This document shows, one piece after another, positions 13,961 to 19,528 of a stretch of 19,528 nucleotides of DNA; within the stretch, counting starts at the first letter, position 1; each line of letters begins with the position of its first letter. The position numbers and the translations under genes were made by a program. This DNA is from an uncultured Prevotellaceae bacterium (GTDB lineage: Bacteria > Bacteroidota > Bacteroidia > Bacteroidales > Bacteroidaceae): assembly GCA_900543815.1 (NCBI GenBank), contig UQST01000047.1:1-19528 (forward strand), given 5' to 3'. The notes below the pieces were generated by a model. That model was not told the origin of the DNA. It ran no database searches and saw nothing but the letters and a program-made list of their open reading frames with translations.

Positions 13961-16900
13961 TCAGTATTCCAGTGTCACTGGCCCCATGAGTCCCGAGTCG
14001 CGCAAGGGCGAACCTGCCGCCGGACCGCTTATTGTCCAGGTCTTACGGTCGGCCTCGGGGAGCGAGGCATCGTGCGCCAGACGGTTGAACCAGGTACTGG
14101 TGACCCTCACCGTAAGCGTGTTGTCGCCCTCGCGCAGCAGACGGCCCACTTCGGTGGCGTAGGGCTCGGTCCAGAGTACATCGGCGGGATGACCGTTGAC
14201 CAGCACCTCGGCTATCATGTCCACGCGGCCCAGGTGGAGCAGGTAACTGGTGTCCCCATGCACCTTATCTATATGGAACGTGGCGGTGTAGGTGGCCGTG
14301 CCCGAGAAGGAGCGCCCCTCGGAGCCCAGGGGAAGGTCTTTCCACGGCTTCAGTTCCGTGACCACAAGGCTGTCGGGCGCGCCCCATCCCTGGGGGAAGG
14401 ACAGCCGCCAGGGGCCTGTGATGTGGATTTCCTGCCCTTGGCGGGCGGCAGGACGTGGTTGCGCGGGCGAGGTGCCCTGGTGGCGGAACACGATGAAGCG
14501 GCTCTCGGCATGCTTGAGGTCGAGGCTCACGGTGGTGTAGCCGTCGGCCTGTGTGACGTCGGCCTGCCAGATACGGCCGTTCACGGGATTCCACTCCTCG
14601 GCTATCCCTTGGCAGCGGAAGCGTACCTGCCCCCTGAAAGTACCCTGTGGCGGTGCTGCCACAAAGTACCAATCGGCATCCTGGGTCCGCCTGTGCAGCC
14701 ACTGCAGATTGCTGTCTGGCGACTGTACGTCGGGCTGCATGCGCGTGGCTTCCAGGGCTTCCTGGATGCTCATGCCCACTGCCAGTGTCCCCTTGCCCAC
14801 GCGGTAGAGTCCGGGCTTGTGCCTCTTGCCCCACACTCGCTCCACTGCCTGCCTGAAGGCTTTCTCACCCTGCTTGCCGCCCATGAGCGTGGCGGGGCTG
14901 CAGGGGGCGGAGGCCACTACCAGCGCGCCCTGGCGAAGGAGGCTGCCGATGCGCTCCACGGTGGAGGTGAGCATGCGCTGGTTGTGGGGAATCCATAGCA
15001 TGCGGTAGGTGAGTCCCTCGGGTGTGCACAGTAGTCCACCGCTTACGGTGAGGCGATGGGCGAGTATGTCGGTGTTGCAGTAGTCGTAGCGGAAGCCCAG
15101 GGGGAAGGGCGCGTGCTGGCTGGGGCGGTGCATGGCCTCGTCACCCAGATACCACAGCACGTCGCTCACTGGCACGCCGCGCTCGAGCATGTAGCCTGTG
15201 CGGGCCAGACAGCGGGTGAACTCGCCCATGTGGGGCCACCACGTCTGCTGCCGCAGGAAGGGCGTGCCTATCGCGCTGCCGAAACTGGTGCCTGGAGGCA
15301 GGAAGTGGGTGTGGGGATTGTGGGTGTAGGTGTGGAACACCGGATGGGTGGCTCCCTCGGCCATATTGAAGTTGGCCACGTCGCGCAGCATCTGCCAGTG
15401 CTCGTCCCAGGTGAGCTGGAAGCTGGTGAATGCCTCTGCCGCTACGCGGGTCTTGCCGTAGAGGCGGGCTGCCGAGGCTGTGGGGCGTACGGGTTTGAAG
15501 TCAACATCGCCCACGAAGCCATGCTCAAAGGGTTGCCAGAACTCGCACATCGGTACATCGGCATACTTGTAGTACTCCATGGGGTCCATGGGAGTCACAT
15601 CGCCGCCGGCCGTCTCGTACTGCACCTTCATGCCCTGCCTGTGGGCCAGCTGAGTCATGCGGCGGAAGAAGTGGTCGCAATAGAGGCGGGTGAGCACGCG
15701 CCGCCAGTCGAGCAGGAAGCGCGACGTGCGCTCCTGGTCGTCTACCACATAACCCATCAGGGCGGGCAGCCAGGGGCGCAGGGCATAGCCAGTGCGCTGC
15801 TCAAACTCCCGTTCCATGGTGGGTGTCCACGTCTGTGTGAGGCATTCCCAGCTGTCCATCAGCATGCCGGCGGCGGGATGGGCGGCGAGGGGGCCTTGCA
15901 TGAGATGCCCCACATAGTTGGCAAACTGGATGTCGGCTCCCGTGGAGTCCAGTTTGTTGCATTCCCATCCCGTGGCCTCGGCGGGTGCGGGGCCGTTCTT
16001 GGCCCCGGTGTTGATGTGCCCTATGCGCAGTACAGTCCACTTGCGGCCGTCGGGCAGTGTCCAGCGCAGGCGTCCGTGGCCGTCGGTGTGTGTGGTGATG
16101 TCGCGCACCTCGCCCTGGGTGAGGAAGGCAGCGGGGCTTTGCCGCGTGTGTTCCTGGCTGGTCTCCCTGGCCATCAGCGTCCAGCCAGCCTCAGCGCGCC
16201 AGTGGTTCTTGTGGGCGGCCGACAGGAATTGGATGCTTCCCATCTTGATTTCATGCTGGTGGGCGAGGGTGAGCTCGTAGTGCAAGGGGTGAGGCGCTTC
16301 GTGGCAGGCCAGTTCCAGGGGCATGATGTCCTGCCAGTTGCTCATGGGCATCTCAGCGCTTAGGAGCGTGTCGCGCCGATCGCCCGCCTGGCAGGCAACC
16401 AGCGTGAGGCGCACTCCAGGCTGATACACCCACCTGCGCCCAAAGCTTTCCACCGAAGGCAGTTTGACGGTGCGTATGGTGTCGCCCTCGGGCAAGGTGA
16501 AGCGTAGTGTGTGTGTGTCAGCGCCAGGCAGGTCGATCTGCCCCTTCAGCGTGCCTGTGAGGACGGCCTGCCAGTCGATGCCATCAGCACTTTGCACGTT
16601 CTGTGGCTTGAGTGGCCCGCCTGTGTCACCCTGTGGGGTGGGGAAGGCCAGCACGCACACGTCCTGCCAGTCGTGCCAGTCGTGGGAGGCGTTGTCGGGC
16701 AAGGGCAGGGTGAGGCTTGCGGATAGTTGACGGCTTCCGTCCAGGTCGGTGCGGCTCCATGCCAGGTGCCGCATGGCATTCTCGGGCTTTATCCAAGGGC
16801 CTCCTGCCATAGCCCATCCGGGACAGGTCTGCAGCGTGAGGCGCAGTCCCAGGCTGTCAGCCTGCTGTCCCACATAGGCCACCAAGTCCTCCCACTCGGG

Positions 16901-17296
16901 TGTGAGTGCCTTCACGCCATCCTGGATGCCTGGCCACAGGCCGCCGAAGTTGCCGTGAAACCATTGTATGCCCGATATGCCTGCCTGCTTGATGGCCTTC
17001 ATGTCGGCGGTGATGCCCTCGCGGGACACGTTACCGCCGATGAAGTGGAACCAGGTCTCGGGCCAATACAGGCGTGGGGGCTGGACGAAGCTGGCCGCGT
17101 CCTGGGGGCCAAAGGGTGCGTGGACTTCCTGAGGCGACGGAGCGATGTCGGTGATGTGGCCTGATACCACGGATGGCTGTGCCACGGGGACGTCATCGGG
17201 AATATAGGCGTTGCGGGACGCTGGCATGCCTGGCTGGGCATGTGTCAGGCTCGTGGCAAGAGTCGCGAGCAGCAGAGCGGTGACGGGTGTGTTCAT
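13961..17296 (-). CDS. Secreted glycoside hydrolase, GH106-like (alpha-L-rhamnosidase family)
   Basis: 1111 residues with a signal peptide cut by signal peptidase I after LTHA (~20), so periplasmic or exported rather than a lipoprotein. The overall pattern is that of the large GH106-type proteins of Bacteroidota: WPETWFHFIGGNVSREGI (78-95), GISGIQWFHGNFGG (106-119), TCPGWAMAGGPW (157-168). Acid residues sit in DSWECLTQTW (481-490), YETAGGD (560-566) and EAFTS (621-625). The C-terminal ~120 residues resemble a beta-sandwich sugar-binding domain (YLLHLGRVDMIAEVLVNG). GH106 enzymes remove alpha-L-rhamnose from plant or microbial glycans. No SusC/SusD or sugar-transport genes are adjacent, so it is not part of a visible utilisation locus. 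Family call fairly firm; substrate inferred. Confidence 0.86.
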   Translation of the reverse strand: MNTPVTALLLATLATSLTHAQPGMPASRNAYIPDDVPVAQPSVVSGHITDIAPSPQEVHAPFGPQDAASFVQPPRLYWPETWFHFIGGNVSREGITADMKAIKQAGISGIQWFHGNFGGLWPGIQDGVKALTPEWEDLVAYVGQQADSLGLRLTLQTCPGWAMAGGPWIKPENAMRHLAWSRTDLDGSRQLSASLTLPLPDNASHDWHDWQDVCVLAFPTPQGDTGGPLKPQNVQSADGIDWQAVLTGTLKGQIDLPGADTHTLRFTLPEGDTIRTVKLPSVESFGRRWVYQPGVRLTLVACQAGDRRDTLLSAEMPMSNWQDIMPLELACHEAPHPLHYELTLAHQHEIKMGSIQFLSAAHKNHWRAEAGWTLMARETSQEHTRQSPAAFLTQGEVRDITTHTDGHGRLRWTLPDGRKWTVLRIGHINTGAKNGPAPAEATGWECNKLDSTGADIQFANYVGHLMQGPLAAHPAAGMLMDSWECLTQTWTPTMEREFEQRTGYALRPWLPALMGYVVDDQERTSRFLLDWRRVLTRLYCDHFFRRMTQLAHRQGMKVQYETAGGDVTPMDPMEYYKYADVPMCEFWQPFEHGFVGDVDFKPVRPTASAARLYGKTRVAAEAFTSFQLTWDEHWQMLRDVANFNMAEGATHPVFHTYTHNPHTHFLPPGTSFGSAIGTPFLRQQTWWPHMGEFTRCLARTGYMLERGVPVSDVLWYLGDEAMHRPSQHAPFPLGFRYDYCNTDILAHRLTVSGGLLCTPEGLTYRMLWIPHNQRMLTSTVERIGSLLRQGALVVASAPCSPATLMGGKQGEKAFRQAVERVWGKRHKPGLYRVGKGTLAVGMSIQEALEATRMQPDVQSPDSNLQWLHRRTQDADWYFVAAPPQGTFRGQVRFRCQGIAEEWNPVNGRIWQADVTQADGYTTVSLDLKHAESRFIVFRHQGTSPAQPRPAARQGQEIHITGPWRLSFPQGWGAPDSLVVTELKPWKDLPLGSEGRSFSGTATYTATFHIDKVHGDTSYLLHLGRVDMIAEVLVNGHPADVLWTEPYATEVGRLLREGDNTLTVRVTSTWFNRLAHDASLPEADRKTWTISGPAAGSPLRDSGLMGPVTLEY

Positions 17297-17333
17297 GCGG
17301 ATGATGTGATGTGCGATTATAACTTAGTGTGTG

Positions 17334-17366
17334 TAAAGTTACAGAGAAAGTATGGAAAAACACAAG
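17334..17366 (-). promoter_or_regulatory. Candidate promoter of the GH106-like gene
   Basis: On the minus strand, TAACTTTA (17334-17341) differs from TAnnTTTG at the last base. CTTG (17363-17366) lies 21 bases upstream, the same -33 form as the tRNA and operon promoters. The start codon is 38 bases downstream. Confidence 0.5.
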
Positions 17367-17377
17367 AGAGGTCCTGT

Positions 17378-17397
17378 AAAAGTGGTCCTGCGGGAAG
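17378..17397. repeat. Solitary fragment of the 22-bp hairpin repeat
   Basis: AAAAGTGGTCCTGCGGGAAG equals the array text around 11541 except for one missing C. It lies alone in the 215-bp divergent gap between the GH106-like gene and pfkA, just beyond the candidate -33 box of the hydrolase gene. Confidence 0.65.
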
Positions 17398-17471
17398 CAC
17401 AATGCGGTAAAAGTTGTTAATCAGAACACAAATAAGGACTTTCCGAAACGGGCACTTACATGATTTATCCG

Positions 17472-17479
17472 TACTTTTG
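17472..17479 (+). promoter_or_regulatory. pfkA promoter, -7 element
   Basis: TACTTTTG matches TAnnTTTG 32 bases before the pfkA ATG. No clean -33 TTTG at 19-21 bases. Confidence 0.6.
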
Positions 17480-17511
17480 CAGCGCGATAGAATAATAAAC
17501 AAGAGCGAGAT

Positions 17512-18489
17512 ATGAGAAAGATCAACACTATCGGGATATTGACCAGCGGTGGCGACGCCCCTGGTATGAACGCAGCAATACGTGCGGTGACGCGAGCAGC
17601 CATTGCCAATGACTTCAGGGTGATGGCTGTCTTCCGTGGTTATGAGGGTCTCATCAACGATGAGATACAGGAGTTCACCACCGAGAACGTGAGTAACATC
17701 ATCCAGCGCGGCGGTACCATACTGAAGACAGCACGCAGCCGCGAGTTTGAGACGCCCGAGGGAAGACAGCATGCATACGAGAACATGCAGAAGCGCGGCA
17801 TCGATGCCCTGGTGGTGATAGGTGGCAACGGCTCTCTGGCAGGCGCGCGCATCTTTGCCGAAGAGTTCGATGTTCCCTGCATAGGGTTGCCTGGCACCAT
17901 CGACAATGACCTGAACGGTACCGACAGCACCATAGGATATGACACCACGCTCAACACTATCACGTCCTGCGTAGATAAGATACGTGATACGGCCACCAGC
18001 CATGAGCGCATCTTCTTTGTGGAAGTGATGGGCCGCGATGCAGGCTTCCTGGCACAGAACAGCGCCATAGCAGCGGGTGCCGAGGCTGCCATCATCCCCG
18101 AGGACAACACTGGCGCCGACCAGCTGGAGCACTTCATCGGCCGGGGTATCCGCAAGAGCAAGTCGAGCAGCATCGTCATCGTGAGCGAGAGTCCCAAGTG
18201 CGGTGCCATGTATTATGCCGACCGTGTGCGTCAGGAGTACCCCGAGTATGACGTACGTGTCTCTATTCTGGGCCATCTGCAGCGCGGTGGCAGTCCCAGC
18301 GCAGGCGACCGCATCCTGGCCAGCCGACTGGGTGTGGGTGCCATCCAGGCTATCCTGGAGGGACAGCGCAATGTGATGATCGGCATCAAGAACGACGAGG
18401 TGGTGTATGTGCCATTCTCCAATGCCATCAAGAGCGACAAGATAGTCAAGAAGGAGCTCATCGATGTGCTGGCCGTGCTGAGCATCTGA
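17512..18489 (+). CDS. pfkA: ATP-dependent 6-phosphofructokinase
   Basis: Phosphorylates fructose 6-phosphate to fructose 1,6-bisphosphate, the committed step of glycolysis, in the cytoplasm. 325 residues, a little over the ~320 of E. coli PfkA. Visible motifs: GILTSGGDAPGMNAAIR (8-24), the catalytic loop PGTIDND (127-133), MGRDAGF (173-179) and GHLQRGGSPSAGDR. The nucleotide-site motif reads GGNGS (104-108): Gly107 is the residue type of ATP-using enzymes, while Asn106 replaces the Asp of the common GGDGS. It is transcribed alone and divergently from the GH106-like gene. Confidence 0.96.
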   Translation: MRKINTIGILTSGGDAPGMNAAIRAVTRAAIANDFRVMAVFRGYEGLINDEIQEFTTENVSNIIQRGGTILKTARSREFETPEGRQHAYENMQKRGIDALVVIGGNGSLAGARIFAEEFDVPCIGLPGTIDNDLNGTDSTIGYDTTLNTITSCVDKIRDTATSHERIFFVEVMGRDAGFLAQNSAIAAGAEAAIIPEDNTGADQLEHFIGRGIRKSKSSSIVIVSESPKCGAMYYADRVRQEYPEYDVRVSILGHLQRGGSPSAGDRILASRLGVGAIQAILEGQRNVMIGIKNDEVVYVPFSNAIKSDKIVKKELIDVLAVLSI

Positions 18490-18511
18490 TCGGCAACCGG
18501 CAACAGCGCGT

Positions 18512-18562
18512 CATTTGGCCTGCAGAGGCAGAATGCAGTCCTGGCAGCCGTCTGGCCAAATG
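18512..18562. other. Inverted repeat after pfkA
   Basis: CATTTGGCC (18512-18520) and GGCCAAATG (18554-18562) pair perfectly over 9 bp with a 33-base loop. No T-run follows. It lies 23 bases after the pfkA stop codon, in a long 3' leader-like stretch before the real terminator, and could be an mRNA-stabilising structure. Confidence 0.5.
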
Positions 18563-18585
18563 CCAGAGGCGGGATTGTAGGAACG

Positions 18586-18656
18586 GGCTTTTGCCATGAC
18601 GGGGCGAAAGGAGGCTGTTGGAGCTTCTCTGGGTTTTGTCGTGGCGGGGCGAAAGG
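18586..18656. repeat. 45-bp direct repeat in the pfkA 3' region
   Basis: Two 26-bp copies, 18586-18611 and 18631-18656, agree at 22 of 26 positions and share CGGGGCGAAAGG. Start-to-start distance is 45 bp, close to two 22-bp units. Confidence 0.7.
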
Positions 18657-18744
18657 GGAACTTTGGCCAGTTTTTATCTCAGGCATGCAATTGCAGATGG
18701 AAAGTTCATGCGCAGCCGCAGGAATGTATATATTTAGTTGCAGA

Positions 18745-18777
18745 AGCCCTTCTCCCATGTCGGGGGGAGGGCTTTTT
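18745..18777 (+). terminator. Rho-independent terminator for pfkA
   Basis: AGCCCTTCTCCC pairs with GGGGGGAGGGCT (12 pairs, two G-T) around loop ATGTC and is followed directly by a run of five T. It lies about 255 bases past the pfkA stop, leaving an unusually long 3' untranslated stretch that carries the inverted repeat and 45-bp repeat. Confidence 0.85.
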
Positions 18778-18809
18778 GCGTGTCTTGGGATAGTGTCCCT
18801 ATTATTTGG

Positions 18810-18942
18810 GAAAGGCTTTGCTTCTGTCTTTGAAAAGTTTTGCTCCTGTTCTGGGAAAGGCTTTGCTTCTGTCTTGAAGTTGCTTCTTGTTTGTCTGTAA
18901 AAGCGGTTTCTTGTAAGGTGGAAAGCGGTTGTGGAAGGTATC
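18810..18942. repeat. Pyrimidine-rich 22-bp repeat array (six units)
   Basis: Units begin at 18810, 18832, 18855, 18877, 18899 and 18921: five of 22 bp and one of 23. The first and third share GAAAGGCTTTGCTTCTGTCT; the later ones drift (AAAGCGGTT at 18899 and 18921). Counting on by 22 from the end reaches 18987, where the next array starts. Confidence 0.82.
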
Positions 18943-18985
18943 CTGTCGCTTTCCTTGCCATCAGGCAGTGAGGTACGGCAAAAAT

Positions 18986-19062
18986 CGCAGCGCGGTGCAA
19001 ATGTCATCGCAGCGTGCTGCGTTGGCCTACGGAGCGTGCTGCACTTGCCATCGCACCGCAGT
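18986..19062. repeat. 77-bp GC-rich palindromic repeat, copy B
   Basis: Same length and orientation as the copy at 11422-11498, no gaps, 60 of 77 identical. 22-bp units begin at 18987 (GCAGCGCGGTGC), 19009 (GCAGCGTGCTGC), 19031 (GGAGCGTGCTGC) and 19053 (GCACCGCAGTGC). The ends GCGGTGC and GCACCGC are inverted. Confidence 0.85.
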
Positions 19063-19503
19063 GCGTTGTTGGAACAAAAAGGGAAGGTTGTGTACAGGAG
19101 AGGCATAGGGAAGCCGGCTTGGCCTCCCGAACGTGGGCAGGCACGATGGCTGGGGCAAGAATGCAAGGTGCTGCAAGGTGCGGAATGTGGTGCTTGACAG
19201 ACCAAGAGGTTTCGGCGTGAAAACTGTACTGCCGTGCCTTGGTGCCTCAGAATGTTGGCTTTGCGCCTCACGCCACCCCGTTTCTGTCTGTTTGGAGAGT
19301 TCCTGCAGATGAGAGCAAGGGGTACTTCAATATCTTGAACGATAGATATTTAATCCGGACGAGGTGCGTTCGGCAATGCTTGTCGTTCGGGTACGGCGAA
19401 AGCGGAAGTGTGCCGGTGACGGTTGGCCATGCTGCTGGGTGTGTCCGATAAGGGGTCAGCGGATTTTTCCGGTTGGTAACACCGTATGTTAGGAATAAAG
19501 TCG
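19063..19503. other. Non-coding stretch without recognised features
   Basis: No believable gene: the frames on both strands are short or are extended by repeat DNA. A small direct repeat of TGCAAGGTGC occurs near 19160-19180. Otherwise I see nothing I can name. Confidence 0.45.
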
Positions 19504-19511
19504 TACCTTTG
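19504..19511 (+). promoter_or_regulatory. Promoter -7 element for a gene beyond the window
   Basis: TACCTTTG matches TAnnTTTG and is identical to the tRNA-Val -7 box. The ATG at 19516 is too close to the expected transcription start to be a normal start codon unless the mRNA is leaderless, so the gene probably starts past the window end. No clear -33 box. Confidence 0.5.
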
Positions 19512-19528
19512 CCATATGGAACAGACCA

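Noticed and set aside
15056..16363. 435-codon plus-strand frame
   Set aside because: It is antisense to the GH106-like gene and shows no recognisable domain.
17317..18276. 319-codon minus-strand frame
   Set aside because: It is antisense to pfkA and would include the pfkA promoter; no domain seen.
18231..19271. 346-codon minus-strand frame overlapping the end of pfkA
   Set aside because: It is antisense to pfkA, then passes through the terminator and several repeat arrays; composition follows the repeats.
19516..19528. Start of a new gene at the ATG at 19516
   Set aside because: It is only five bases past the -7 box, likely at or before the transcription start; too little sequence remains to judge.

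Overview
The window looks like chromosome of a fairly GC-rich member of the Bacteroidales (Prevotellaceae or Bacteroidaceae are the best guesses). The evidence is the Bacteroidota-type -7 element TAnnTTTG in front of most transcription units, fimbrillin-like lipoproteins, BspA-type leucine-rich repeats, a BACON domain, a Bacteroidetes-style M64 peptidase and a GH106-like alpha-L-rhamnosidase. I recognise no phage, plasmid, transposase or CRISPR genes.

Layout. (1) 196-378, minus strand: a tRNA-Val(CAC) with its own promoter and a strong intrinsic terminator. (2) 547-11215, minus strand: eight tightly packed genes that look like one operon. In transcription order they are a fimbrillin-like lipoprotein, a 1143-residue fimbrillin/BspA-LRR/BACON/M64-peptidase fusion lipoprotein, a second fimbrillin-like lipoprotein, a membrane-anchored WG-like/NTF2-like protein, a PEGA-like outer-membrane barrel protein, an Fn3/BspA-LRR lipoprotein, a small cytoplasmic protein with an HTH-like N-terminus, and a Hanks-type Ser/Thr kinase with one C-terminal membrane helix. 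Three junctions are zero-gap or 4-base ATGA/TAAATG couplings, and a Bacteroidota promoter sits just upstream of the first gene. (3) 11216-12043: about 0.8 kb without genes, almost filled with repeats, plus the asnB terminator. (4) 12044-13708, minus: asparagine synthetase B. (5) 13961-17296, minus: a secreted GH106-like glycoside hydrolase. (6) 17512-18489, plus: ATP-type 6-phosphofructokinase (pfkA), divergent from the hydrolase. (7) 18490-19528: about 1 kb without genes, with a terminator, more repeats and a promoter for a gene beyond the window.

How the genes may work together. The eight-gene operon joins exported surface proteins (adhesin-like fimbrillin and LRR modules, one carrying a metalloprotease) with an outer-membrane barrel, an inner-membrane-anchored protein with a probable periplasmic NTF2-like domain, and a cytoplasmic/inner-membrane kinase pair. 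This layout spans all envelope compartments and suggests a surface structure with its own sensing or control arm. That is an inference; no part is directly shown to interact.

The most unexpected signal is in the non-coding DNA. At least six separate intergenic tandem arrays, with unrelated sequences (GC-rich palindromic, purine-rich, AT-rich, pyrimidine-rich), all run on a 22-bp unit, often organised into 44- or 66-bp higher-order repeats. A 77-bp piece recurs ungapped (60/77 identical) in two intergenic regions 7.5 kb apart.
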